Below, one piece after another: positions 19,477 to 28,501 of a stretch of 64,000 nucleotides of DNA. The notes beneath the pieces are model-generated. The model saw nothing but the letters and a program-made list of their open reading frames with translations, was not told where the DNA came from and searched no databases. The stretch is taken from positions 1 to 64,000 of the forward strand of contig JBLHWO010000001.1 of the NCBI GenBank assembly GCA_047629215.1, in the 5' to 3' direction. The position numbers and the translations under genes were made by a program. Position 1 is the stretch's first letter. The number at the start of each line of letters is the position of its first letter. The DNA is from CANLBN01 sp047629215 (GTDB lineage: Bacteria > Pseudomonadota > Gammaproteobacteria > Pseudomonadales > Cellvibrionaceae).

Positions 19477-20130
19477 GTGCGAGTTATTTTATTAGGTGCG
19501 CCTGGTGCCGGCAAAGGCACTCAGGCAAGATATATTATGGAAGAGTTTGCTATTCCACAAATCTCCACGGGAGATATGCTTAGAGCTGCAGTGAGAGAAG
19601 GAACAGATCTTGGTTTACAAGTTAAAGATATTATGGCTTCTGGTGGATTGGTCTCAGATGACATCATTATTGCTTTAGTAAAAGAGCGTATTCAAGCATC
19701 TGACTGTAAAAATGGCTTTTTATTTGATGGTTTTCCCCGAACAATTCCTCAGGCTCAGTCATTAGTTGATGGCGGTGTAGTGATTGATAATGTTGTGGAA
19801 ATCCACGTAGATGATGAAGAAATTGTTGCACGTTTAAGTGGCCGTCGCGTGCACCAAGAGTCTGGTCGTATTTATCATGTCGACCACAATCCTCCTAAAG
19901 TTGAAGGGTTGGATGATGAGACCGGCGATCCATTAATTCACAGAGAAGATGACTTAGAAGCGACCGTTCGGAAACGTTTATCGGTATATCATGAACAAAC
20001 AGAACCGTTAGTCGATTTTTATAAAAATTTAGACAATCAAAATAGATCTCCATCACCTAGCTGTAGTCGTGTAGTCGGTGTTGGAGCAGTAAGTGATATA
20101 AAGCAGCAGTTATTTGCCGTATTAAAATAA
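19477..20130 (+). CDS. adk: adenylate kinase
   Basis: Interconverts ATP + AMP and 2 ADP in the cytoplasm. The 217 residues have the P-loop GAPGAGKGT (7-15), the AMP-binding segment QISTGDMLRAAV, DGFPRT, and a LID domain (about 122-160) without zinc cysteines. The start is GTG with AGGAG eight bases upstream. It is monocistronic, with a strong terminator directly after it. Confidence 0.96.
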   Translation: MRVILLGAPGAGKGTQARYIMEEFAIPQISTGDMLRAAVREGTDLGLQVKDIMASGGLVSDDIIIALVKERIQASDCKNGFLFDGFPRTIPQAQSLVDGGVVIDNVVEIHVDDEEIVARLSGRRVHQESGRIYHVDHNPPKVEGLDDETGDPLIHREDDLEATVRKRLSVYHEQTEPLVDFYKNLDNQNRSPSPSCSRVVGVGAVSDIKQQLFAVLK

Positions 20131-20150
20131 ATTATGTTGTTTCAAATCGT

Positions 20151-20178
20151 TAAAAAAGCCCTTCAAGGGTTTTTTTGC
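20151..20178 (+). terminator. rho-independent terminator after adk
   Basis: An A-run, the stem CCC/GGG extended by A-T pairs around a TTCA tetraloop, and a run of seven T lie about 20 bp after the adk stop. Confidence 0.8.
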
Positions 20179-20486
20179 CTCTCTCTAAAAATTGCACTTA
20201 CGAATTTAATCTAGCTAACCAATAATTAAATGTTAGAGCGTACTATTACCTACAAAATTTAATAAAAAATAGTGGTTTTAAAAAAACAGTTAAAAAAATC
20301 CGTTTTTAGCAAAAAAACGTGGAAATAATGCAAAAGTGCTTTTTCAAATACTATTCGTGGAGAGCGTTGAATTGCCGGCTATAAATTTTACATGTTGTAG
20401 TGAAGCAGTATCGTTTTCTCTAAGTTGAAAGAATGCTTCATAACAATAGCGTAACTATTATTTCAAAGTCATCAGAGGAAAATGCT

Positions 20487-21092
20487 ATGGCTAGATTTGA
20501 AAAAAATCACCAGCAAAGTGCTGTGCGAAATGTAAAGTGGTCGCACGTAAGTCAGTGGCTAAAAAACAGTAGCTAATAAGTAATATCAACTGCTGTTGAG
20601 AAAGTGCAAGCAACAGTTGATAGATTACACGCTAGCATCAAAAAAAAGCCTCAGTAGTAACTGCAGTTCGAAAAAAAGTGGTAGCCGCTAAAAATAAAGC
20701 TACAAAAGAAAAAGCAGCGGCGAGTAAGAGAGCTACAGTTTCTGCTTCAAATGCTGTTAAAAAAGCTTGCGCATCAGCGGCAGCATTACGTGGTGAGGCA
20801 AAAAGTGCAATGTTAGTACTGAATAAAACTAAAACTTTGGATTCTGTAACGCAGGCCGAAGCTGTTGCAAAAGTACTTATAGCTACAATGGTCGATAGTT
20901 TGAAATAAAAATCAGATATTGATTTGAAAAAAGCAGCAGCAGATTTCGAGAAAGAATAAACGGAGCGTGCCGTAGCTAATGCTTAAAAGGTAAAAGCAGT
21001 AGAGAAAAAGGCTGCCGTTAAAGTCAAATCGGAGGCTAAAAAAGCCCTCCCGTAAAAACAAAGGCCGCTAAACACGGAAGTAAGAGTAAGTA
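20487..21092 (+). pseudogene. decayed Lys/Ala-rich histone H1-like (AlgP-like) gene
   Basis: An ATG with AGAGGA seven bases upstream opens a reading frame that soon breaks. Lys/Ala-rich coding then continues in pieces: KKSPAKCCAKCK in a shifted frame, TAVEKVQATVDR, then the open stretch 20678-20908 (VAAKNKATKEKAAASKRA and on). After that come interrupted fragments (KKAAADFEKE, KAVEKKAAVKVKSEAKKA) and a final KTKAAKHGSKSK before the stop at 21090-21092. Several frameshifts and in-frame stops make it a pseudogene. The composition resembles histone H1-like or AlgP-like DNA-binding proteins. The intact start signal suggests recent loss. The 300 bp upstream are A/T rich, with no other gene seen. 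Confidence 0.7.
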
Positions 21093-21199
21093 AGCACTAT
21101 TTCATCGAATAGGTTAACACTCTTTTAGCTGACTTGAGTGATTTGAAACGGTTTATGCAAGCTGCTTATTAGTGAAAGCACTAGCTGCAAAAACTTGGG

Positions 21200-21520
21200 G
21201 CTTTTTATGTTCAGAATGTATTCTCCGTCCTAGAGGGTAATAAATGCTCCTCGGCAACTACTCCTGCGTCTCCTAAAAGCGCCTACTATTGGTGCTCTAC
21301 GCAAATTACACCCATGTAACGATGCATTATCGACTCTCCCTCCATGGAGGGAGGGAATGCAAAATAGTTATCGGGAATAACTATTGCCCATGGCGGTTGT
21401 ATCCTAAGGTCGCATGGATACAAAGTAGCGAGTCATTTACAGAATGTAATGTCCTCGCAAAGTAGCAGGAATCGGCATCCTTTACTCATCCACAGCCTCT
21501 GTGCTCTAACTCAAAGTAGG
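21200..21520. repeat. intergenic palindrome-rich region
   Basis: Non-coding stretch between the decayed gene and tsaB. It contains a palindrome CCCTCCATGGAGGG near 21345 and, just after it, a 9-bp inverted repeat AATAGTTAT/ATAACTATT with a five-base loop. The same palindrome-plus-hairpin module, in varying form, occurs near 28830, 37000 and 52130. It therefore belongs to a dispersed repeat family. Confidence 0.5.
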
Positions 21521-21602
21521 TTTGGAAGCAGGTTTTTAATTTCGGCCCGTAAACTGTATGATACGCTCCTTAAACACCCGTACTCTATAGTAGTTTCTTA
21601 AT

Positions 21603-22337
21603 ATGCCTGAAAATACTGAGCCAAAAATTCTGGCAATTGATACCTCCAGTGATGTTTGTTCCGTTGCATTGACCAACGCCGGCCTTATAAAGGAGGAAAC
21701 AGTTGTTGCCGCTAGAGAGCATACTCAGCGCCTTTTGCCTATGGTTGATTCAGTATTGTCTCAATCTGGTATTTGCCTTAAAGATTTAGATGCGATTGCG
21801 GTTGCTAATGGGCCGGGTTCATTCACAGGCTTACGTATTGGTTTGAGTATTGCTCAAGGTTTATGCTACGGAGCAGACTTACCTTTAATACCTGTGTCGA
21901 CTCTAGCGGCGATGGCTAGTTCTGTTGTCCGTAAAGGCAGCGTCAATGATGAACACGTCATTGTTTCGGCAATTGACGCCCGTATGAACGAGATTTATTG
22001 GTCGGCTTATCATTTAGGTATTGATAAAGTAAGCACCAATAGAGCTATTCAGCTTATCGATGCAGAAAAGGTTAGCTCACCTGTAGAATGTTACCAATAT
22101 TGCCAGTCACTTAAGAGTGACAATGTTATTGCTGTCGGCTCTGGGTGGCGTTATGCACTTTCTGAAAGTCATATCGTATTCAAGACTAATACAGAGTTTT
22201 ACTCGACAGCTTATGATGTTGCTGAATTGGCACTAGCAGCCTTCGCCCGAGGACAAGTAATTGATCCTATGCATGCTCAGCCAACTTACCTACGAAATGA
22301 AATTACGTGGCAAAAACGGCGGCGTATACGTTCTTAA
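21603..22337 (+). CDS. tsaB: tRNA threonylcarbamoyladenosine biosynthesis protein TsaB
   Basis: Partner of TsaD and TsaE in forming the t6A modification at position 37 of ANN-decoding tRNAs. The 244 residues belong to the ASKHA fold: ILAIDTSSDVCSVAL at the N-terminus, EHTQRLLPMVDSVL, and NGPGSFTGLRIGLSIAQGL. It lacks the metal-binding His pair of TsaD. It is followed 79 bp later by uppP. Confidence 0.95.
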   Translation: MPENTEPKILAIDTSSDVCSVALTNAGLIKEETVVAAREHTQRLLPMVDSVLSQSGICLKDLDAIAVANGPGSFTGLRIGLSIAQGLCYGADLPLIPVSTLAAMASSVVRKGSVNDEHVIVSAIDARMNEIYWSAYHLGIDKVSTNRAIQLIDAEKVSSPVECYQYCQSLKSDNVIAVGSGWRYALSESHIVFKTNTEFYSTAYDVAELALAAFARGQVIDPMHAQPTYLRNEITWQKRRRIRS

Positions 22338-22416
22338 TGATATAGAGCTAAGTAAATATTGTAGTGGTCTTTGACAACACTTATTAATTTAATTTTAGCA
22401 GAGAGATAAAGTTTTA

Positions 22417-23229
22417 ATGGAATTACTGCACATAGTTGTTCTAGCTATTATTCAAGGTATTACGGAATTTTTACCTATTTCTAGCTCTGGCCATTTATTA
22501 TTACCAAAAGAATTGTTGGGGTGGCCTGAGCAAGGTTTAGCGTTTGATGTTGCGGTTCATGTCGGCACATTAGCCGCAGTCGTTACTTATTTTCGCCAAG
22601 ATATTATCGATATTGTTTCATCTTGGGCCTTAAGTTTAACGGGAGCCTCATTGACACAAGCACAAACTGATAAGACTCGCATTGCCTGGTACATCGCACT
22701 AGCTACTATTCCGGCAGGTATTGCGGGCTTATTATTTGATAGCTTTATCGAGGCAAATTTAAGAACAACTCTGGTGATTGCCACAACGACAATACTTTTT
22801 GGTGTTTTGCTTGGCTTTGCCGATCGTGGTGCAAATAATAAATCAAAAGATCTTGCTCAGATGACGATCACTATTGCTCTTATTATTGGTTGCGCTCAAG
22901 CTCTGGCTTTAATTCCGGGGACATCCCGTTCAGGCATTACGATTACAGCAGCTTTATTTTGTGGTCTAGCAAGAGAGCCTGCCGCTCGCTTCTCTTTTTT
23001 AATCGCCATTCCGATTATTTTACTAAGCGGAGGTTATAAAACATTACAATTGCTGAGCTTACCTTCGGTTAATTGGGGAGACCTATTGTTGGGTGTTGTC
23101 TTATCAGCAATCAGTGCGTTTATTTGTATCCATTACTTTCTTAAATTTATTAGTCGAATCGGTATGATGCCATTTGTCACTTATCGATTATTGTTAGGTG
23201 GATTGTTATTGTTATGGGTCTTTGTGTAA
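22417..23229 (+). CDS. uppP: undecaprenyl-diphosphatase UppP/BacA
   Basis: Integral membrane phosphatase that recycles undecaprenyl pyrophosphate for cell-wall synthesis and gives bacitracin tolerance. The 270 residues contain the two signature motifs: QGITEFLPISSSGHL (about 13-28) and the PGTSRSG region (about 167-173). There are about eight membrane spans. It is followed 21 bp later by apeB in the same direction. Confidence 0.96.
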   Translation: MELLHIVVLAIIQGITEFLPISSSGHLLLPKELLGWPEQGLAFDVAVHVGTLAAVVTYFRQDIIDIVSSWALSLTGASLTQAQTDKTRIAWYIALATIPAGIAGLLFDSFIEANLRTTLVIATTTILFGVLLGFADRGANNKSKDLAQMTITIALIIGCAQALALIPGTSRSGITITAALFCGLAREPAARFSFLIAIPIILLSGGYKTLQLLSLPSVNWGDLLLGVVLSAISAFICIHYFLKFISRIGMMPFVTYRLLLGGLLLLWVFV

Positions 23230-23250
23230 CACTTTAGAGAGCACATATTA

Positions 23251-24549
23251 ATGAGTAAAGAATTAGATAGTAGATCGCTTACCAATGGACTACTAACGTT
23301 TTTAGGACAGTCACCAACGCCTTTTCATGCCGTCGCAACGATGACTAAGCATTTATTGGATTCTGGTTTTGAAAAATTAAATGAAGCAGATCAATGGAGT
23401 TTGACAAGCGGCAAAGGATATTTTTTGACTCGCAATGATTCATCCATCATTGCATTTAGATATTTGCCTGAGCTTATGCAAGATCAGGGCATTGCTATGT
23501 TAGGTGCCCATACCGATAGCCCTTGCTTAAAAGTGAAGCCCAACCCGGATAAAAATAGTCATGGTTATTGGCAGTTAGGTGTTGAAACTTATGGTGGTGT
23601 TTTGTTGAACCCATGGTTTGATCGAGATCTATCTATTGCGGGTCGAGTGACCTACCTTAATACTCAGGAACAGTTATCCTCTTGTCTTATTGATTTTGTA
23701 AAGCCGATAGCGGTTATTCCAAGTCTAGCTATTCATCTCAATCGAGAGGCCAATACCCAAAATAAAATTAACGCTCAAACCCACTTGCCGCCGATACTAG
23801 CTCAGGTGGGTAAGTGTCATAACAATGATTTCAGGCAATGTTTACAGGAACAAATAGCATCAGAAGGTATTAGTAATTGTAAGAAAGTACTCGATTACGA
23901 CCTTTGTTTTTACGACACTCAAGCGCCTGCGATTATTGGTTTCAATGAAGACTTTGTTGCATCCGCGCGTTTAGATAATTTATTAAGTTGTTACCTTGGT
24001 TTACAGGCTTTGCTGACGTCAGATAAAAACAAACCAGCGTTGCTTGTTTGTAATGATCACGAAGAAGTGGGTAGCGCTTCCGCCTGTGGAGCTCAAGGGC
24101 CGATGCTAGCGCAGTGTTTACAACGACTGTTTCCTGATCATGAAACACGACTTCGTCTTATTGATCGTTCTATGATGATTTCGATTGATAACGCGCATGG
24201 TATACACCCCAACTATGCTGATATGCACGACAGCCAGCATGGGCCCATTTTGAATAAAGGCCCTGTGATCAAAGTCAACGCAAACCAGCGTTATGCCACC
24301 AATAGCGAAACCAGTAGCGCGTTTAAATATTTCTGTGACTTGGCCGATGTTCCGGTGCAAGAATTTGTGACTCGTAGTGATTTAGGCTGTGGAAGTACGA
24401 TAGGCCCGATTACAGCAACGGAAATAGGGGTTAAAACAGTTGATATTGGTTTGCCCACTTTTGCGATGCATTCTATCCGTGAGTTAGCGGGGTCTAAAGA
24501 TAGTCAGCTCTTGCTCGCAGTGTTGTGCGAGTTCATAGCGTCCCGTTAA
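23251..24549 (+). CDS. apeB: M18 family aminopeptidase
   Basis: Cytoplasmic zinc aminopeptidase cleaving N-terminal residues from peptides. The 432 residues show M18 metal ligands: His and Asp in GAHTDSPCLKVKP (about 90), Glu in NDHEEVGSAS (about 270), Asp near FNEDFVASARLDN, and the C-terminal HSIRELAGSKD. Length is typical for the family. Confidence 0.93.
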   Translation: MSKELDSRSLTNGLLTFLGQSPTPFHAVATMTKHLLDSGFEKLNEADQWSLTSGKGYFLTRNDSSIIAFRYLPELMQDQGIAMLGAHTDSPCLKVKPNPDKNSHGYWQLGVETYGGVLLNPWFDRDLSIAGRVTYLNTQEQLSSCLIDFVKPIAVIPSLAIHLNREANTQNKINAQTHLPPILAQVGKCHNNDFRQCLQEQIASEGISNCKKVLDYDLCFYDTQAPAIIGFNEDFVASARLDNLLSCYLGLQALLTSDKNKPALLVCNDHEEVGSASACGAQGPMLAQCLQRLFPDHETRLRLIDRSMMISIDNAHGIHPNYADMHDSQHGPILNKGPVIKVNANQRYATNSETSSAFKYFCDLADVPVQEFVTRSDLGCGSTIGPITATEIGVKTVDIGLPTFAMHSIRELAGSKDSQLLLAVLCEFIASR

Positions 24550-24588
24550 TTACGATTAATTTTATAGTATTTATTTTTAGGAATTTTC

Positions 24589-25602
24589 ATGTCATCAGTA
24601 GAACAGCGTGTCTTAACGGGAATCACAACAACCGGCACTCCCCATTTAGGTAATTATGTCGGCGCTATTCGGCCTGCGATTGAATCAAGTCGCCAAGCGG
24701 GTACGCAGTCATTTTACTTTTTGGCTGACTTTCACGCCTTAATTAAATCCCGTGATCCTGCTCAGGTTCATCAATCAGGTTTAGAGATAGCGGCGACCTG
24801 GTTGGCGTTAGGCTTAGATACGGATAATGCCGTTTTTTATCGTCAGTCAGATGTTCAAGAAATCCCTGAACTATGCTGGTTGCTAACCTGCATGGCGGCG
24901 AAAGGCCTAATGAATCGAGCTCATGCTTATAAAGCAGCCCTACAGGCGAATGAAGAGGCCGGCGAAGATCCTGATTTTGGTGTTGCTATGGGCTTGTATA
25001 GCTACCCCATATTAATGGCTGCCGACATCTTAATATTTAATGCGAATCAGGTTCCTGTCGGCAAAGATCAAATTCAACATGTTGAAATGGCCCGCGATAT
25101 TGCCGGTCGCTTCAACCATCATTATGGTGAACATTTTGTTTTACCTGAAGCAAAAGTGGATGATCATGTGGCTGTATTGCAAGGTTTAGACGGCCGCAAA
25201 ATGAGTAAAAGTTACAATAATACCATTCCCTTATTTTTGCCAGAAAAACAGCTAAAAAGGCATATCAACAAGATTAAAACTAACCTGTTGGAGCCAGGTG
25301 AACCTAAAGCTCCTGACACATCGACCGTTTTTCAGATTTGGCAGGCTTTTGCTACAGCAGAGCAAACCGCTGAAATGCGCCAAGCCTTTATCGACGGCAT
25401 TGCCTGGGGTGAAGCCAAGAAAAAATTATTTGAATTGGTTAATAATGAAGTTTCGGAGGCACGTGAGCGTTACCATGACTTGTTAGTGAATCCAGCGTAT
25501 ATAGAAGAAGTATTACAGCAAGGCGCAGCAAAAGCGAGAGCGTATGCAAGCCCTATGCTAGCCAAATTACGAAAGGCTGTGGGTATCTATCCTTTTAGTT
25601 AA
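24589..25602 (+). CDS. trpS: tryptophan--tRNA ligase
   Basis: Class I aminoacyl-tRNA synthetase charging tRNA-Trp. The 337 residues have the HIGH-type motif TGTPHLGNYVGA near the N-terminus and the KMSKS motif in LDGRKMSKSYNN (about 203-208). Length matches bacterial TrpRS. It is followed by a dyad-symmetric element, not by a co-transcribed gene. Confidence 0.96.
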   Translation: MSSVEQRVLTGITTTGTPHLGNYVGAIRPAIESSRQAGTQSFYFLADFHALIKSRDPAQVHQSGLEIAATWLALGLDTDNAVFYRQSDVQEIPELCWLLTCMAAKGLMNRAHAYKAALQANEEAGEDPDFGVAMGLYSYPILMAADILIFNANQVPVGKDQIQHVEMARDIAGRFNHHYGEHFVLPEAKVDDHVAVLQGLDGRKMSKSYNNTIPLFLPEKQLKRHINKIKTNLLEPGEPKAPDTSTVFQIWQAFATAEQTAEMRQAFIDGIAWGEAKKKLFELVNNEVSEARERYHDLLVNPAYIEEVLQQGAAKARAYASPMLAKLRKAVGIYPFS

Positions 25603-25623
25603 AATTTTTTGAGTCAAGTCGCT

Positions 25624-25708
25624 GAAAAATGAGGTCAGAGTAAATTTTTTTCTCATTGATAGCGCTATCCACTTACATAAAGAAAATTTTACTCCGGCCC
25701 CATTTTTC
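25624..25708. repeat. inverted-repeat element with GAGTAAA arms
   Basis: Two arms of about 30 bp face each other around a short centre: left GAAAAATGAGGTCAGAGTAA and right, read in reverse, GAAAAATGGGGCCGGAGTAA. It could act as a terminator for trpS, or be a small mobile palindrome of the kind left by REP-associated Y1 transposases. No gene lies inside. Confidence 0.6.
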
Positions 25709-25814
25709 AATTTTTGTCTATAAGTAAAGTTAATCGATTATATTAAATATTTTAATTTTGCTATGGCTAAAGTAGCCCTCATAATTGACCCAGTTAATTT
25801 ATCGGAGTGTTGTA

Positions 25815-26060
25815 GTGCAACGTTTTACTGTTTTTGGTCGCCCAGATTGTGGTTTTTGTGTTCGCGCTAAACAGTTGCTCGAAACAAAAGAATACGAGTT
25901 CCGCTGGATCGATATCAATGCTGAAGGAATTAGTAAGGCTGATTTAGAAAAGACCATAGGTAAACCGGTGGAAACCGTTCCGCAAATTTTTTATGGTCAA
26001 GAGCATATAGGTGGTTTTACTGAATTAAATGAATATGTAAAGGGCTTAGGCGCTGCTTAA
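25815..26060 (+). CDS. grxA: glutaredoxin, GrxA type
   Basis: Small thiol-disulfide oxidoreductase using glutathione. The 81-residue product has active site CGFC near residue 12, GKPVETVPQIF (the cis-Pro loop) and HIGGFTEL. These last two match GrxA closely. An upstream TTG would add ten residues, but the GTG at 25815 is chosen because CGGAG lies seven bases before it and homologues begin at this point. CGFC replaces the more usual CPYC. Confidence 0.88.
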   Translation: MQRFTVFGRPDCGFCVRAKQLLETKEYEFRWIDINAEGISKADLEKTIGKPVETVPQIFYGQEHIGGFTELNEYVKGLGAA

Positions 26061-26195
26061 GGACATCTCTAAAATATACTTTTCGTCCGATAACGCGTCA
26101 GTTCCGTGCCCAAATCCTCATTTACCCCGTGTAAACTACGATTCTCCATGCGGGACTTCCTGCCACCGAAAAAATCACTCTTTTTAGAGCTGCCC
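26061..26195. mobile_element. MITE-like element, family A copy 1
   Basis: A 135-bp non-coding element with terminal inverted repeats related to GGGCACCTCTAAAAAT (left GGACATCTCTAAAA, right TTTTTAGAGCTGCCC). It is flanked on both sides by the 4-bp direct duplication TTAA (26057-26060 and 26196-26199). Two further copies are at 27480 and 54488. It starts directly after the grxA stop. Confidence 0.75.
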
Positions 26196-26228
26196 TTAAG
26201 TTATTTGAATATTATCAAATAGACCAAC

Positions 26229-26262
26229 AAAAAAAACCGAAGAAAATACCTCGGCTTTTTTA
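26229..26262 (-). terminator. terminator after the DAHP synthase gene
   Basis: An A-run, stem CCGA-G/C-TCGG and T-run are symmetric, so it could work in both directions. It lies about 25 bp behind the stop codon of the minus-strand DAHP synthase gene. Confidence 0.7.
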
Positions 26263-26286
26263 GTGTTGTGGGTAATATTCTAAAAC

Positions 26287-27354
26287 TTATCGTGTGGCTA
26301 ACACCTGTTTCAGTTTTTCATCCATTGCCAGTAAGGCTGTTTCAGTGGTTTCCCAATCGATACATTTATCGGTAATAGACACCCCATATTGCATTTCAGA
26401 AATATCTTTCAACATTTTCTGGTTGCCTGCACCAATATTACTTTCTACCATTAAACCAATGATAGAATCGTTACCTTCAATAATTTGGTTCGTAATATTT
26501 TCGAGAACCAGAGGCTGTAACTCATGATTTTTATTGGAGTTTTCGTGGCTACAATCAACCATAATATTGGCGTTCATGCCATGCTTACTAAGTTCTTGCT
26601 CGCATAATGCAACGCTAACGGAGTCGTAATTAGGTTTCCCGCCGCCGCCTCGAAGTACAACATGAGCATTGGGGTTACCATTGGTTCGAATCACTGCTAC
26701 TCGGCCTTCGTCGTTGATACCTAAAAAATGGTGTGAACTTGATACGGATTGCATCGCATTTACCGCGACAGTCAAACTGCCGTCGGTACCATTTTTAAAG
26801 CCAACCGCACAAGAAAGGCCGCTAGCCATTTCGCGGTGAGTTTGAGACTCTGTCGTGCGAGCACCAATAGCAGACCATGAAATAAGGTCATGTAGGTATT
26901 GAGGTGAGATTGGATCTAGCGCTTCAGTTGCCGTAGGCAAGCCTAATTCAGCAATGTCAAGCAGTAATTTACGTCCAATATGCAGGCCTTCTTCAATATT
27001 GAAGGAGCCATTCAAGTGAGGGTCATTTATTAACCCTTTCCAGCCAACGGTTGTTCGCGGTTTTTCAAAATACACTCGCATCACAATCGCAATACTATCT
27101 TTCACTTTGTCCGATAGTGTCTTTAAGCGCTGGGCATAATCCATTGCTGCATCGACATCGTGTATCGAACATGGACCTATAACAATAATTAAACGTTTGT
27201 CTTTACGATTTAGAATATCATTAACCGTTTGTCGACCAGCCAAAATAGTGGCTTTTGCTTTTTCAGTAATGGGTAACATGGATTTTAGTTCTTCAGGAGA
27301 AATTAAAACATCCTGAGATGCTAGGTTTAGGTTTTCGATAGCTGAATGTGACAT
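26287..27354 (-). CDS. aroG: 3-deoxy-7-phosphoheptulonate synthase, class I
   Basis: Condenses phosphoenolpyruvate with erythrose 4-phosphate, the entry step of the shikimate pathway. The 355 residues match the AroF/AroG/AroH family: IIVIGPCSIHD (about 57), VYFEKPRTTVGWKG (about 95), GARTTESQTHREMASG, and VDCSHENSNKNHE. Which aromatic amino acid inhibits it cannot be decided from sequence alone, so the symbol is by family. It stands alone between two family A elements. Confidence 0.9.
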   Translation of the reverse strand: MSHSAIENLNLASQDVLISPEELKSMLPITEKAKATILAGRQTVNDILNRKDKRLIIVIGPCSIHDVDAAMDYAQRLKTLSDKVKDSIAIVMRVYFEKPRTTVGWKGLINDPHLNGSFNIEEGLHIGRKLLLDIAELGLPTATEALDPISPQYLHDLISWSAIGARTTESQTHREMASGLSCAVGFKNGTDGSLTVAVNAMQSVSSSHHFLGINDEGRVAVIRTNGNPNAHVVLRGGGGKPNYDSVSVALCEQELSKHGMNANIMVDCSHENSNKNHELQPLVLENITNQIIEGNDSIIGLMVESNIGAGNQKMLKDISEMQYGVSITDKCIDWETTETALLAMDEKLKQVLATR

Positions 27355-27479
27355 GATAATGTTTTAGTTCGTTTGGTATTATATTTAAGTTAATTTTACA
27401 GGGCTGCCATTGTACTGTAATTTTGTTATTAAGAATATTGCTTGTAGTATTGAATTGGTTAGTCTTGATTTTAAATGAT

Positions 27480-27639
27480 GGGGACTTCTAAAAATAGTAA
27501 TTTTTTACCGTCAAGCGGCACCGAGGTCGTGAGAGTAGCAAGAGTAGGCGCTCCGAAGCGAATGCCCCCTTTGCGTTAACTTGGGTAGGCACGGAGTTGA
27601 CGCCGCGATCGTGGAATAAGTGCATTTTTAGAGGTGCCC
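27480..27639. mobile_element. MITE-like element, family A copy 2 (reverse orientation)
   Basis: A 160-bp non-coding element whose ends (left GGGGACTTCTAAAAATAG, right CATTTTTAGAGGTGCCC) match family A in opposite orientation to copies 1 and 3. It is flanked by the 4-bp duplication TGAT (27476-27479 and 27640-27643). It lies in the 306-bp gap between the DAHP synthase and permease genes; no gene is present there. Confidence 0.8.
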
Positions 27640-27660
27640 TGATGAGAATAAGAGTGGAGA

Positions 27661-28485
27661 ATGGGTTTGGGTGAAATAAGTCAGTTATTACCGGTGATTA
27701 TCGGTTTAGTCACGGCGGGAATGCTGGCAGGAACGTTGGCCGGCTTGCTGGGTGTTGGCGGAGGTATTATCAACGTGCCGGTACTGTATTTTTTATTTCA
27801 ATACTTTGGTGTTGAGGCCAGTAATGCGATGTTAATTGCTACAGGCACGTCTTTAGCAACAATTATCCCAACATCGATTTCATCTATCCGCTCTCATAAT
27901 AAACGCGACAACATCGATTGGTCGCTAATTAAGCGGTGGTTGATTTTTATAGTCGCTGGAGTGCTTTCGGGCAGTGCATTGGTAACGGTACTTGATGGCC
28001 GATACTTTACGATGATATTTGCATTTATTGCCTTATTTATGTCATTCAATTTGTATTTTAGAAGTCAAAGCGCTGCGCTATTTGAGCATTTTCCCGCAAT
28101 GCCTTGGCAGGGCTTGCTGGGTTCTATTATTGGTTTCTTCTCAGTGATGGTCGGTATCGGCGGTGGTACCTTAGGGGTCTCTATATTGACTGCATTTAAT
28201 GTGGCTATGCATCGTGCGGTTGGCACATCAGCAGCATTTGGTTTACTGATTTCACTGCCAGGCGCCTTAGTACTGTTTTTATTTGCTGAGACGCCAGTTG
28301 ACGCTCCGATAGGAACCTTTGGCTACATCAACGCTTCAGTTCTGTTGGCTCTTATCCCTCTAAGTGTTTTATTTGCGCCTGTTGGGGTGTGGTTAGGTTC
28401 TCGTTTAGATGGGGCTAAATTAAAGAAAATATTCGCGGTGTTATTGGCTATTACTGCGCTACGGATGGTGTGGCAGTTACTCTAA
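27661..28485 (+). CDS. TSUP family (TauE/SafE) membrane transporter
   Basis: Integral membrane protein of 274 residues from the sulfite exporter TauE/SafE family (PF01925), moving sulfite, sulfonates or other organic anions across the inner membrane. About eight membrane spans can be seen. The duplicated Gly-rich family motif appears as LAGLLGVGGGIINVPVL (about 27) and MVGIGGGTLGVSIL (about 163). The ATG follows GTGGAGA. The substrate cannot be told; no sulfur genes are adjacent. Confidence 0.85.
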   Translation: MGLGEISQLLPVIIGLVTAGMLAGTLAGLLGVGGGIINVPVLYFLFQYFGVEASNAMLIATGTSLATIIPTSISSIRSHNKRDNIDWSLIKRWLIFIVAGVLSGSALVTVLDGRYFTMIFAFIALFMSFNLYFRSQSAALFEHFPAMPWQGLLGSIIGFFSVMVGIGGGTLGVSILTAFNVAMHRAVGTSAAFGLLISLPGALVLFLFAETPVDAPIGTFGYINASVLLALIPLSVLFAPVGVWLGSRLDGAKLKKIFAVLLAITALRMVWQLL

Positions 28486-28501
28486 ATATGAATAATTTTT
28501 A

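Noticed and set aside
19371..19583. Open frame overlapping the adk start
   Set aside because: It lies largely in the adk leader and its end overlaps the adk P-loop in another frame; adk is certain.
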